From: Mariannaea sp. PMI_226
Lineage: Eukaryota > Ascomycota > Sordariomycetes > Hypocreales > Nectriaceae
Assembly: GCA_024336345.1 (NCBI GenBank)
Contig: JANFOG010000006.1
Span: 186,001-250,000 of the forward strand
DNA: 64,000 bases
Direction of reading: 5' to 3'
This document shows, in pieces, positions 11,159 to 23,579 of the stretch. The number at the start of each line of letters is the position of its first letter. Within the stretch, counting starts at the first letter, position 1. A program made the position numbers and the translations under genes. The notes beneath the pieces were generated by a model. That model was not told the DNA's origin and did no database searches. It saw only the letters and a program-made list of their open reading frames with translations.

Positions 11159-12217
11159 GGTTGCGACAGGTCTAGGTTTCGTTCGTTTATGAGTGGGAAG
11201 ATGCCCCTGGGGCGTTCAGAGGACTCGTTAGGATTCGAGAAATACCAAAGACGGTCTGAATGACCCCGTGTCCAAGTCGAGCTCAAATCGTCCAATCCAT
11301 CAACATATCGCCACTAGGCTGTCGACTCGTATCTCAATCAGCATTGAACGAAGCGCCGAGGTTGTCTAGGTGTAAATTCTAGGTGTAAAGTCTAGTTGCG
11401 AGAGCCTTGCGTCGAGATGCGGAATTCGAAGCGGGGGAGGAGGGGGTGCGTGGATGGATTCGAAAGCTGTAGGTGTGGATGTTACGTAGATGAGTTGGTG
11501 AGCGGCCTTCATGCTAGCTCACCACTCCAGAAGCTGGGCGGTATGATGCCCCGCATCAAGCATACGGTAGGTACGAAGTATTCGGACGTGGGTAGAGCTT
11601 TTGGGGCAACCGTAGACCCTGCTACACTAGGCAAGGTACCTAAAATAGGTATTATGCAGGTATGTAGGTACTTGTTAGTGTGTTTATGCACCCCCTGAAC
11701 CGGCTGGCTACCCTATAGCATCAGTTTATTACGCCATGTGCTTCACATCCTCCAGGTAGTGAATGCATCTTCACCAGTAATGGTGCTCTCCTCTCCACTG
11801 TTTCTATGTGGACAGACTACCTGTGCTTATTTTCATAATAGCTTCCATAATCAAAGGCAGTGGCATTCCTGGGATGCCTATAGATGTCGTTGTAGATAGT
11901 TGGTATCAATCACATCCAAGTAATATTTGTGCTTGTACTCAACTCTACCATCTCGTCTATTTCGCAAAGCAAGTTGTTCAACAAGATTAACCATGTTCTA
12001 GATTTCAAGCAGTGTCCAACACCAAAACTCCAATCATCCTGTAACAACCTTCAGCCGACCTCACCCCCAAGTAAATGCAGTGCTGCATCCGCAATAACCC
12101 ATAAATGCTATGCTGTATCCACAAAGCGTCCCTCCTCATAGGCAATGTCCGCCCGTCTATCTTGAAGCCCCTCCAGTTCAGCCGAATATGCATTCTCATA
12201 AATCTCGATGGGCTTTC
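11159..12217. other. Intergenic between RCY1 5' end and HOM3 3' end
   Basis: No gene is seen. It contains one of the GGTACCT/TAGGTA motif clusters (11634-11670). Confidence 0.6.
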
Positions 12218-14390
12218 TTATTCAAGGAAAGTAAAGAGGTGAGTGTGGAGAATATTCATCGCCCGAGTAGAATCCCTTGAATTGATTACACATGAAATGT
12301 TGATCTCGCTCGCACCTAAACATCCCAATTAGCATTTCAACTCCCTCCACTAGAACGAAGTTCAGAAAAACGTACCTTGTGAAATCATCTCGAGGTTGAC
12401 ACTGTGTTCACCAAGAGTAGAAAACATTCGCCCAGCAATACCAACCATGTTTTTCATCTCAGCACCGACTAGACTCAAGATCGCCATGCCTCTCAGCACA
12501 GTAACCTCGCCGCATTCAGCCAGCTCTTCAGTAGCCTTCTCAAATGCATCAACTTCATGGCTTCCTGCGTGAATGGCCATTGAAACGTGGACCTCACTGG
12601 TAGAGATGAGGTCAACTGAGATAGAGTACTTGTCAAGAATCGAAAAGACGCGGGCAAAGAAGCCGTGAGAGATGGAGCGCTTGTTGGAGTGCACATTAAT
12701 GACACTAATGTGGTCTTTAATGGTAACAGCTGTCGGACGTTTGGGCTTCTTTGGTACGTCGCCGTGGACGGATTGTCGATGCAGTTGGTTGTTAGAGGAT
12801 AAGACAGGGTCAGGGAGTACAATGGTGCCTTTGCCTAGCGGATTCTTGACGTTCTTGATTCGGATAGGGATAGGTGGATTTGAGTGCATGACTTGGTCCA
12901 TGGTGAGATGGTGGATAACTTCGGAGCCGTAAAAGGTCAACTCAGCAGCCTCGGAGGGTGTGATGGATGCGAGAAGCCGGGCTGTAGGCACCTTGGTGGG
13001 ATCCGCGGAAAAGATGCCGTCAACTTCCTTCCATACTTGCAATTCTTCAGCCTTGATACCAACGGCGCAGAGGGCGGCGCATAGGTCCGTATAGCCGCGA
13101 CCAATATCACCATCAATCAGGCTGCCAGGAACGTTACCGAAGAAGCCAGTGATGACAGGAATGCGACCTTCGCAAGCTGCAATCTTGCGAGCAAAGGCCT
13201 CAGAAGCGACCCGATAGAAATTGGCATCAAGCCGCGCAGATGCGTCATAGTGAAATGAATCACATAAGTCAACATACTCCGCATCAACACCCTGTGAGGC
13301 AAGAAAGTTAGGAAAACATGGGGTGATGTGTCATTCAAGTAGTACCACTTACAATATCTTGCAGCAAAGCCGTGAGAAACAAGCAACTCAGCTTTTCTCC
13401 AAAGCTAACGACTCTATCCTTAGCTCGGGAGTTAATCTCGAGCTTGAATCGCTTGGCGGCGACTATGTACTCGACAATTTCTTGACACTCATCTTTTGTC
13501 TTCTGGATAAGAGTTTCTCTTAGGGAAGGGTTCTTCACAAAACTGTGCGCAGCATGTATGTGGTCCCTGCAAATGTCGTGTATCAGGTCACGGGCCTGCT
13601 CAACAAGCTCATGTTGCTGGTCCTCATCAGCGCAAATAGCTGCACCAACGCCTCGAAGTTTCCCATAAACGCCAAGCAGTCTATCGTTGAAGGTTAGCAT
13701 ATGCGATGAGTGCGTACTGCATAATGAACTGGAGGAACTGCACAAGCTGCGGCGTCATTTCAGGCGGGGGTTTGGGGGAGCGGGCAAGAAATTGGTTGAT
13801 TGCCAATCTAGAAAGGAATAGGAAGAGGCTGGCTCATTCTTGGGGGTTGGGGAGGGAATTGAGAGGAATAATGCTGCGCCATGCGTTCAATTGAGGAAAT
13901 CCAGACTTACCGACTTGTGGTTCCCTCGGCCTTCTTGCCCGTACTACGTGCTGAACAGACGACGACGACTCTGTTTTCGGATAGACTAGCCCTGTTGTGA
14001 TGGGGAAAAAAGAAGGTTAGATTGAGATCTGATTAAGCCAATTGACGTGAATGTTTTTTTTTCTTCTTTTCTCTTTTCTTTTTTTCGTCTTCTCATTCTT
14101 CTTTTGCTCATGTTTGGGTATCTTGAGTTTCTAAGACATGGGTGTGTCATATCATACCTGACAATATCACGAGCAATCTATACACACAGGCAGTGTTAGT
14201 AGAGGTAGAGGATGAAAGAGGGAGTTTCCTTTGAGATGTTTCTTTCAGGATTGTCTTCCTCTATGATGAGGGGTTGTTCTGATGTTGGGAGAAGACAAAC
14301 CTTGTCCGGAAACTTGCCTATGCTGGTGCCTCCAAATTTTTGGACGACCCAGCCGAGATCGGAATGGTTGTTGAAGGTGAGACTACCCAT
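12218..14390 (-). CDS. HOM3: Aspartate kinase (aspartokinase)
   Basis: Six exons are inferred: 14390-14301, 14177-14158 (20 nt), 13991-13911, 13680-13353, 13291-12376 and 12315-12218, in consistent phase for 510 residues. The product starts MGSLTFNNHSDLGWVVQKFGGTS, which includes the KFGGTSIGK motif of the amino-acid kinase fold. It continues through VVVVCSARSTGKKAEGTTSR, FGEKLSCLF, VITGFFG and GRGYTDLCAAL, typical of yeast Hom3. Two C-terminal ACT regions follow (HISVINVHSNKRSISHGF; GIAGRMFSTLGEHSVNLEMISQG then ASEINISCVI). It phosphorylates L-aspartate as the first step toward threonine, methionine and homoserine. In fungi the ACT domains mediate threonine feedback. The 20-nt exon encodes IARDIV plus two bases and is needed for frame and for the conserved KFPDKIARDIVR stretch. 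Confidence 0.92.
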
Positions 14391-17300
14391 GGTCGCGGGG
14401 TTTCGCCACGTCGTTCAATTGTCTGGGAAATTTCAAGATGAGGTCGACGGGTGAGGACAGGCAAGCAGGCAATGGGGAGTGTAAGGGAATTCCGGGTGAC
14501 TTGAAGTGATGTGTGAAGGTTGAACGAGGAGATGAGTAAGTTTGAACAATCAATCAATGGTGGAGTTTTGGCGGCGGATGAGTAACAGTCAGTCCCGTCC
14601 TCTCCCAAGCTCAAGACGTGTACAGTACAGTAGGTACCTAACTTAGGTACAGATTACTGCACCCACCTAACTGTAACGTAATGTCGAAAGGAGCTTAGTA
14701 GCAGTCGGAAGCGCTAGTGAGGCCGTTCAGGAAGTAGTGTGAGTACTACTGTGGTAGTGCACCGGTATGTATGTAGGGACGAAATGGAAGTCTCCGTACT
14801 CCTCCGTACACACTCCGTCGACTAAGGTAGTGGAGGTATGTACCTAACAAATATTACCCGCAGTGTGGTTCAGCGCAATGCAATGCAGTGGCGTCGTTGG
14901 GTGTAACTCGAAGCCGGCTAAAAGAAGAAAAAGAAAAGAAAAGGGGAAAAAAGAAGGCAGAGGATATCTCCAAGAAACAATGATGTAAGATCGGGATGGC
15001 TAAGTGAACGACAAAGACTGTTTTGTTTGTTTTTTTGTTTTTATTTTTATTTTTGGGTGGAGGGAGGGGATTTCCCCCAAAAGATATTAAATGACTCCGC
15101 CTCAGCCACCTTGTGAGAACTTGTTTCTTGCTTGCAGAGAAGCTCGTGGCAGTACGGATAATTAGGGCGGTATTCTGACTGTGCCAGCTGGTTGGGAATA
15201 ATGTCTTGGGCACCAAGGGAACCCAGTAATGTAGTTGTCGTTTTCAACGGCAACAGGAACCCGGGTTAGGAGGCGGGGAGGGAGGACAAGGACCAAGACC
15301 TTTTGCGGCAAGGCGGGGAGAAAACAGGAAGACAGAGACAAGATAGATAGACTAGCTATTCGAACATTGGACGTTGTACGAAAGAGACAATAATAAAGTT
15401 GTGGTGGGTAGATAGGTTTGCAACGAGGTGAGGTTGGCGGGCAGTGTCAAGTCCGTTGCTGCTACGCCTCGGACTCTGTCACCAAGCCAGAGGAGGAGGA
15501 GATGGAGCAATGGATGGTATATAAAAAGAACAGACGAAGGGGGGATGGGGGGATGGTTGTGTCAGCTTGGCCAAGCCGTCAACTCTAATAAGTGTGTCTT
15601 CCTGTTTTATATCTCATTTACCTAGGTAAGGACCTAGGTGAGCAACTGTGAGGGACCTTGGGATACCGAGTGGGCATGGAATAAGAGGCCAAGAGCACAC
15701 CCATGTGATTGGGGACATAGTAAAGGCAAAAGAGAAATGCAGCAATTGCCATGACTACCTCCCTGGTTGTAACCTCATGCTCCCCCCCTTCTCCCGAGCG
15801 CAGAGACACAGGAAGTACAATACCTACACGAGGTACTGTACTGTACCTCAGGTAGGTAGTATGCCTTCAACCCGTAATCTGGACGGATGCAGAGAACTCC
15901 CCGACTTATCGTCAACTGTTACCCAATTGAGACCAATTACATACCAATATACAGTCATCAATCCGCCCCCGATTGGATCCCGATAATTGGACCCTCCCTC
16001 TGGCGTGGGTGGGTTTGGCTTCCAGGTTCCCTTTTTTCATTTTTGTGACTCTACTCATTTTCGCTTTAGGTTTCTTTGGTCAAGTTCCGTCTTCGGCATC
16101 CAATTTTTTTTTTCTTCTGCTTATTTGCCCCCCCTGGTGGCTTGTTCTCCACTTTTTTCCCTATCCTACGGTGTCTACCTACCTACGGTACCTACCGTAC
16201 AGGGCCTACATACAGCGCATTGACTCTCAGAAACGTTTGTGTGTACGTACTTACACATATCTATGTATGTAGGTACCTTGCAGATTACGTTGGTATATAG
16301 GTAATGTCCAGGTGGAAGGTAAGGACGAACTTACAGGTAACTTACAGCTTGAAATGAAAGGGCAACCTTGGAATTGTATCAACAAGCGACTTAATCTACT
16401 TTATAAGGATGCAAGGTTAGAAGGCAGATTTAAGCTGGGTTACCTGTGGCAGGGCAGATCAGAGACACGGGATGTACCTAGGTAGGGAAGTAAGTAACTT
16501 AAGGCGCCAAAACGCGTTTGCTCAAGGGGTGCGTGCATCAGTCATCCATTGACTCAACCTCATGAACCTCATGAATAGGCGTGTGCCGGGTCAAGTTGCA
16601 GATGCAGCAGCATATTCTTCAACTTACTGCCTACATTAGGCATCTTACCCAACTCAGCTATCTGTTTGTCTGACGCTTCGTATTAGATGAAGTAGAAATG
16701 AACAACCAAAAAAAAGAAAAGAAAAAAAACCTACCTCATTGCATATGTGCGTGCGTGCATGCACGTACGTATGTATGTGTGTTTAGATGTGCTCCGTCAC
16801 TCCGTCAAACCTCTAGGATTCTTCACACTATTCTCATCAGGCCATAAAAGCTTATCAAGGTTCGATGGTTTGGCAATGCCAGTTTTTTTAATGTCATCCA
16901 GACCTCCAGCTTTTTGCTCTACTTGAGTTCTGAGACAGGTAGTAGGGCAGCCTTGTAGTCGTAGACCTACGAGGGCGCATTGTCTATACCACATAAACAC
17001 ACACATCCCCCCGTCTTTCTACACTCATAGCATCATATAATTACACACATCATTCCGCTTTCCCTCCCCACCTCCCCTCCCCTGCTTTCCTCGTGCGATT
17101 CTTATTCAATAAAATAGTAATAATCAGGAACACCCCAAATAGCATAACTACGAGAACGAACAATACCACTCAGCTCTCTTACACCCATTCACCAACCCTT
17201 GTAGGATTCATCGATGACACCATCGCCCTCGGCACATTACCATAGGTTCAATGCATGGGGATCCCCCACCCTCTCCCATATGCATCAGCTCACATGGACC

Positions 17301-17994
17301 TCCTCATCCTAGGACTCTTTTTCTTAAAGTTGCACATGTAGGTTTTGTCTTGATTTGTTGCAGGACGTCCTGCCCTTCAGTTCGGCCACCACCAGTCAAC
17401 TACCTAGGTAAAGTGAAGTTAGTTCTATAGCTCCCAGTCTTAATGTATGAATTTTCAACCTTTACCCTGATCAATGTTCAGCACTTTATTTCAATACCTT
17501 CTCAGCTATTCGCCAGGTACAAGACGGTCCTATGTTACTGTTCAAGAATTGATGGAATAATGATAGTATTGCTTTATCATCGCATGCTACATAATACCTA
17601 GCCAACTCAAGCAAAGCAAAGCAAGCACATGCTCCGTCTAGGTCGCCTTTCCATTGTCCAATAGCTAAAATGCCGTAAAACCCCGACCACTGCCGTATTG
17701 AGAAAATAGGTGACGTTGAAGTGAATTTCCTGCCGCCCGCATCGCGAATGCCTTTCGCCCTTTGACCAGAACTAGAGCCAAATCACTCCACTCCACGTCC
17801 CCCCGAATAGCCCTCATGTCTTCGTCCCATCATCCCATCATGCCTGATTAAAACTCTGGGAATCTCGTTTAAAGACCACCCGTATAGATAGAATAACCCC
17901 CCTCCCATCCGGAACGCCTGACCAGTACTGCTGTAGTAGTAGTAGTAGTAGTAAAGTACTTTTTTTTCTCTTTCCCCTTTTTTCCGGAGAAAAT
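14391..17994. other. Long intergenic region, no gene seen
   Basis: 3.6 kb upstream of HOM3 and downstream of the RFX gene. There are many short frames but none with protein character. It is rich in the dispersed motifs TACCTAGGTA / GGTACCT (14624, 14834, 15620, 15815-15860, 16170-16203, 16470-16486) and CTCCGTAC (14791-14818). A CTA/GTA-type run lies at 17932-17953. Confidence 0.6.
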
Positions 17995-20546
17995 TCACAA
18001 CACTGCTCCGGCCGAGAGCTCTGTGCTGGTCATCAGGCCCTGATCTTGGCTTTCATTGCCCGTGAAGCCGAATTTGTCCATTGGGAAGTCCTCCTCGGGT
18101 GTGCGGATACCAATACCACTATCATCGTGTAAATCTCCGCCGCTCATGCTCATTGTGCTCTGGTTGGTTTGGTTGCCCGGTGGGAATGGTGCTCGTCCAG
18201 ACTGAGTGTCTGGCATATTGCCGAGATTCAAGTCCTCACTATCACCGCTATATCTTGACGTGGCCCGGCTCGTCTCTTTAGTAGCAGCCTGCGATTGCGA
18301 GGCTGCCGGTACGTTTGGGCTCTGTTGCGAACTCTTTTGTTTCATGAAGCCGCCTTGCTCTGCCATAAACGCGATCATCTCGTCGATCCAAGTCTTGGTC
18401 ACCCACCACGTGCCAAAGCTCTTGCCTTGGTTGATAGTAACCTCTCTCATAACAGCTGACCCAACTCTTTCCACGCACCATACTAAATCAGCCGGAGAGG
18501 CGTAGGGGAATTTAGCAGGTAGCCCACGTAAGAAAGTGACCCATCGGTCCAGAACATTCTGACCAGGTACATTCTCGTCGTTGTCTCCATCGAGTTGACG
18601 TCCACTGCGTGTCACCATATCGCCATAAATAGTCAGACATTCCACCTCCCACGGCACGTTGACGGGGTTGATGAGGTCGCGCAGGTCATTGAGCAGCAAA
18701 TTGACCAGGTCGTCCATGCCCCGAGTGGGAATACATTCAGCAATCTTCCGTGGCTTAAGCATAGTGATCCAGTCCACATACATCTGGTCTCGATTTGCCG
18801 GATTTGACAACATGTTGGCAGCTGCATGAGCAGTAATATTGACCCTGAGCGCCCGGTCTAGGAGACTAGCAAAGAGAGTGGCTGGTGCCTCCTTGGCTCG
18901 CGTTACATGTTGAGGTTGTCCCTGGAAGGAGTCTCGGATATGAGGGACCAGCCTCTCAGAGATGTTTCTCAAAGTATCCATCACTGTCTTAGGCAGGACC
19001 TGTAAAGTCAATCCCGCGACAATCGCCATCATACGTTGATACAGGAGAAAATCGCATTGCTCGATCCAGGGTGCTAGAGCAGGATTTCCAAAAAGCTTCT
19101 GAACAGGCATTGTCAGGGTTCCCTGGAAAGAGGTATAAAGGTGGAAAAATGTCTTCTCTCTGCAGTATCGAATGCACTCGACAAGCGATGTGCAATGTGA
19201 TCGGTAAAGGGCGGACAGTGATTTGGCAGCGTCGGGATCGGTTCCTTGGGGTAGGTAAGATTCTATAGGGGGGAGGGCAACCGTCTGCGACGCTTCAAAA
19301 GCATCATCAGATTCTGATATGAAGGCTAGTTCTAGCACGGTCTTGGTGGATGTCGAGTGGACATGGTCGATGCTAGCCAAATCTGCAAGGTTGTATCGAC
19401 TGTGTGACCGGTTTCCGCTTTGTCCAGAAGTTGAGGGCCTTGTGACGGTACCGGTGTTAGGGGATGGCAGGGAATCTCGGGTCGGGTTTCCACTCGATTG
19501 AGCGGGAGCGGTGCTGATGCTTTGATTAGAATCTCTAATAGAATAATAATAAGAATAATAGCAATGGTTAAGATTTCTACTCACTTAAAGCTCTGAGAGA
19601 AGCTGGTAGCTTCTGGTAGTGGTCGCACAGGTTGCGAAGGGGGCTCTCGAATATCTGGCTGGTCGTCCACGAGAGTGAAGTTGACGTAATGATACTTGGA
19701 CTCGCCTCTGACTCCAAGACGCCGTGTTTTGAGACCAGGAAATAGGACGCGCACCAGTTTTCCGAAGCTGGCTGGGTTAAGGACAGTTATTCTCTCAGTT
19801 GCACACCGTGAGGCGTAGTTCGCGTAGACTCTGCCACGAGGAACAGAGCCTTTGCCTTTTGAGCAAACTGAATTGATCCTACAAAGGTCAGAAAATTTGT
19901 GCAGTCACAGTTTGTCCCGAGAACAGGCATACCAGAGCATGGCAAAGACTTGGCGAGTGCGTTCTGAATTGGGACCTCGCTCATTTCCGTGGAGCTCTCC
20001 CGCGACATCTTGTAAGCTTCGATGTCTGTTGGCGCCAAAGAGCTGCCGCATCTCAAGCTCATTGTTGGCACTCGATCGAGTAGATGCAGGTTTAGGGGGG
20101 CCCGCTAGGGCCACCATAGACGAGTCCCCCTCGTCATTATCATCGCGGTCCATCAACTGGCTCTCACCTTCCGTGAAGCTGGCATTGTTAGGGAACTGCT
20201 CAGCCGGGAGGGGATGGCGCGCCATGTTATGTTTATGCTGGTACTGCATGGGGTGGCCCATAGCGGCGCCCATGGAAGCATCCATTGTAAACTCCTGGCC
20301 GGCATGCATGTGAGTTGCTGCCTGCAGCATCATCACCTCTGGAGACATTTGCGGGCCGCCTCCCATATCCTTGTGGTGGCCATGGTCGTTAGGAAGCCAT
20401 GTGCCGGAATACATGTCAGAAGGATCGCCAAACCCAGGCTGGGGGTCGAGGTTGTGCTGAGGGTTGAGGCTGTGGATGGAGGCTGTCGAGGCGCGCGATA
20501 GTGGACGCTTTCTACCCTTGACGCCAGCAAGGATTGCGCTATCCAC
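17995..20546 (-). CDS. RFX1: RFX-family winged-helix transcription factor (CPCR1/Rfx1-like)
   Basis: Three exons, 20546-19933, 19878-19585 and 19534-17995, give about 815 residues. Splicing joins RTRQVFAMLW to INSVCSKGKGSVPRGRVYANY and on to GKLVRVLFPGLKTRRLGVRGESKYHY. This is an RFX DNA-binding domain at about residues 198-280. The N-terminus is disordered, with KGRKRPLSRASTASIHS, His/Met-rich and acidic stretches. The C-terminal half is a helical region typical of fungal RFX proteins, ending in a Ser/Gly/Asp-rich tail. Relatives are S. cerevisiae Rfx1/Crt1 (DNA-damage repressor), S. pombe Sak1 and Acremonium CPCR1 (cephalosporin and morphology regulator). The target here is not known. The gene is divergent from YOP1 across a 2.3 kb promoter region. 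Family confidence is high; the ortholog name is less certain. Confidence 0.9.
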
Positions 20547-22269
20547 TGCAGAGGAGGAGAGTTAGCCATTGATTCTCGCCGACATCTTGACGATTACTAG
20601 GAATCAGAAGTCCCAGGAGAGTTTTTATTCAGATATAGAGGACTTACTGTGGTGGTGTTGAAGGCTGTTGTGTTGATGTATCTCTAGGACTCGAGAAATT
20701 GTGGGTTAACAACAAACATTGGCAGGGCCGAATGCACACAGGTACAACAACACAAAGGTTGCGCTCCCCGAAAAAAATAAAGGAGTAGGACTAGAAGAAA
20801 AGGTGGCGATGCCGGCGATAGCGCTGCAGATGTGAGTAGAAGGTTATTTTACACCGATTTCACCATAGGCCGTATGCAGCGAAGAACTCTGGCTTGTGGC
20901 AGCGCGGGACGTTGAACAATTGACGTTGACGTTGTTGTGGTTGCTTTCACGTTGCGAGGCCAACGACGGGAGAAGAAAAGCATGGGCGTTCGGCAGCAGC
21001 GGGCGGGGCCACAGACGCGAGTGGGAACTGCGTGCCTTAGTCATCGCGTCAGTGGCCAAATTAGCTGGCGTTCGAAATTCCTCGACGTGGGGAACGCGGC
21101 GCTGTGAGTGGACAGATTCGGTTGTGGCTGGTGGACTGTTTTTGTCTCGACTCCCTGCAAATCTCACTGCCAAACACTGCCAAACACTGCAGGTCACTGC
21201 TAGTCGCCCGCCAGTCTCAGCGCAGTCGGACTTTTGTCGTGTGTTTTTGGCCCCAGTTCCAGTCTCTGATAGTGGCTGATAGTGGCTGGCCCCATGGATC
21301 CCATGCGCGGGCTTCATCTTACACGACGCACCTGGAACAACGGATGTGGAATTTGGTCCAGGATCTTCTATTATTGCTTGTTTCCTAACCGAAACATTTT
21401 TACACACTTGCACTTTGCTGGCGCGGAAGGGAATTTGGTATAATTGTGCGAGGGCGGAAAACAAGTCTCGTAGAAATGCTGTCCCATTCAGTAGCTAATT
21501 ACCTTGCCTTACCTTCCCTTACCTTACTGTACTGATTACCTGACCTAACCTTGACCAAGCCACTGTTCAGTGTTGCGCCGAGGGTAACGGAGATTTGATG
21601 AGGTTCCACCTGATCTCATCTGTCGCGCTGAATGAGAGACACGCGATCATATTTTGTGCTGGATCACGTCTCGGCCAGTGGGAGGAGCATGCGACCTTCC
21701 GAGTAAACAAATCACCTCTCATGGTGTGCCGCATGCCGCTCTCTGTCATGGTTTGTTGTTGATACGTCCGTGTCCATGTGTGAGTCTTCATGCTCCGTAC
21801 CACCGTACAAACATGCACAATAATGTAGGTACAGCACCTTGCCTGCTTACGGGCTGCTGCCCCATGTACGGAGTGCCAACCGACCCGTAGCAAACTAAAT
21901 TACTTGACCCGTGTATCTTGTTCAGATCCATCTAACCCTTGGTGCTCATATTTCCTGATCCAGTTTTGCAAATCAAATAATCACTCCCCCTTTCCATTGC
22001 ATCATGGTCGGAAGAAAAATGTAACTTCACAGTGCTGGCCCTACCCGGGAGCTATTTTTCAAAAAAAAAAAAAAAGCCAGTTGCAATGATGTAATTCGTC
22101 GAGTGGCCATCCTCGTAGAAATACGAACTCAATACGTGTGACGTAGGCTCATGAGCCCTTGGCCAATTCATGTACCCTATACCTTGCTCTATACCTCCGA
22201 TGTTAACACCTGTTCGTTCCTCAGTACCTTGAACCAGGGTCATTCATCCGCCCAGAGCGCACATGTGCT

Positions 22270-22302
22270 GGTAGCAAGATGGTAACAACCTGGTAGCAAC
22301 CT
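22270..22302. repeat. Three 11-bp repeats with RFX-like half-sites
   Basis: The units are GGTAGCAAGAT, GGTAACAACCT and GGTAGCAACCT. GGTAAC (22281-22286) and AGCAAC (22295-22300) match the RGYAAC half of the RFX X-box consensus. Any regulatory function is inference. Confidence 0.5.
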
Positions 22303-22566
22303 GCTGTAAGCTCGCATGACTGTCTCGGAGCTCCCCAAGTTACGCACCCAAGCTCCCCCAAAACAGTGCTGCTTGTTCCATTTCCAGGTTTTTTTTTCTT
22401 TCGCTGCCTGCTGCTCTTTTGTACCTCCCTCCTAAAATACAACTCTAAGTTTTTTTTTTTATTCCAAAGAAACTGTGTTATAATTTTCTGAAACTCTTCC
22501 CTTTAATTTTTCGTCACCTGCAACCTTATCCTTTGCTCCTCCTCTTGGCCACCTCTGATCTCTCTC

Positions 22567-22593
22567 CCATCAAGCCCATCAAGCCCATCAAGC
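22567..22593. repeat. Triple CCCATCAAG repeat in YOP1 leader region
   Basis: Three perfect 9-bp copies about 250 bp upstream of the YOP1 start. Confidence 0.8.
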
Positions 22594-22838
22594 GTCAAGC
22601 CACTGACGCCGCGTCAATTTTTCTTTCCCGCTTCCAAGGCCTCGCTTTTTTCTGGCTACTAGTTGCTAGCGCCGCGACAAAAGCTTCCATTACCAAGACT
22701 TTCCCACATTTGCAACCAACTACGTATACTGCTACTACTCGCACTGTCCCTTGACCCAACTTAAGTTAACTTGTCCACAACACAAACCCAAGCTATCATC
22801 ACATCAATCTTCAGAAGTCGCAGATCTCATCCGCCAAA

Positions 22839-23579
22839 ATGTCCGCCCAAGACAGAGCTCAACAGTACCTTTCTCAGCTCGATCGCGAGGTATGTTTATT
22901 TTCTCCCTCTGTAAACGCGATTCTGCATCTCGCATTCCCCCCCACGACCGTCGAGATGCCCAATGACGCTGACTGCAATACCTTCACAATAGCTCTCCAA
23001 ATACCCCGCTCTGAACAACCTCGAGAAGACAGCAGGCGTACCCAAGGCTTATGCTGCCATTGGAGTCGTTGCCCTTTACTTCTTTCTCATCATCTTCAAC
23101 CTCGGTGGCCAGCTTCTGACCAACTTTGCCGGCTTTGTCATCCCTGCCTACTACTCGCTGAACGCTCTCTTCACCAGCACCAAGGAGGATGATACCCAGT
23201 GGCTCACTGTTCGTTGAACCTACCCATATCTTGATGTCAAATGTAAAGCTGTATTCCTAACTTTAAGAGCAGTACTGGGTTGTCTTTGCCCTCTTCACCG
23301 TCGTCGAGAGCTTCATCCAGGTCGTTTACTGGTTCCCCTTCTACTTTGTTTTCAAGTTCATCTTCCTTCTCTGGCTCTCCCTGCCCACCTTCCGGTATGT
23401 TCCTCCACCACATAACCCCTATGCCATAACCCATTCATCGGATGACTGACCTTCCCTTCAGTGGTGCCGAAATCGTTTTCCGATCCTTCCTTTCCCCTGC
23501 TCTCAGCCGCTACTTCACTAGCCCCTCGACTGCCTCTGGTCTCCGTGCCAAGGCTGACGGTCTTGACAAGACCGAGTAG
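22839..23579 (+). CDS. YOP1: YOP1/REEP/DP1 ER-tubule shaping protein
   Basis: Four exons, 22839-22889, 22993-23208, 23273-23394 and 23462-23579, give 168 residues, which fits the family length. The product starts MSAQDRAQQYLSQLDRELSKYP and carries the TB2/DP1/HVA22 membrane region (GVVALYFFLIIFN, IPAYYSLNALFT, WVVFALFTVVESF, IFLLWLSLPTFRGAEIVF). The family forms hairpins that curve ER membrane and works with reticulons and Sey1/atlastin. The second intron uses an atypical donor (gttcgt) in phase 0; the exon edge is fixed by the conserved WLT-YWVVF join. It is encoded just upstream of MID1 on the same strand. Confidence 0.93.

Larger units (their letters stand above)
20547..22838. other. Divergent promoter region, RFX gene and YOP1
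   Basis: No gene. It contains a duplicated CACTGCCAAA unit (21165-21190), an imperfect X-box-like site (20951-20964), CTCCGTAC elements near 21793 and 21867, an 11-bp triple repeat (22270-22302) and a triple CCCATCAAG repeat (22567-22593). The 620-nt open frame on the minus strand at 20844-21464 has no protein-like features. Confidence 0.6.

Noticed and set aside
20844..21464. A 206-residue open frame (minus) between the RFX gene and YOP1
   Set aside because: Composition is random-like, no domain or hydrophobic pattern, and it lies in a divergent promoter region with repeated short motifs.
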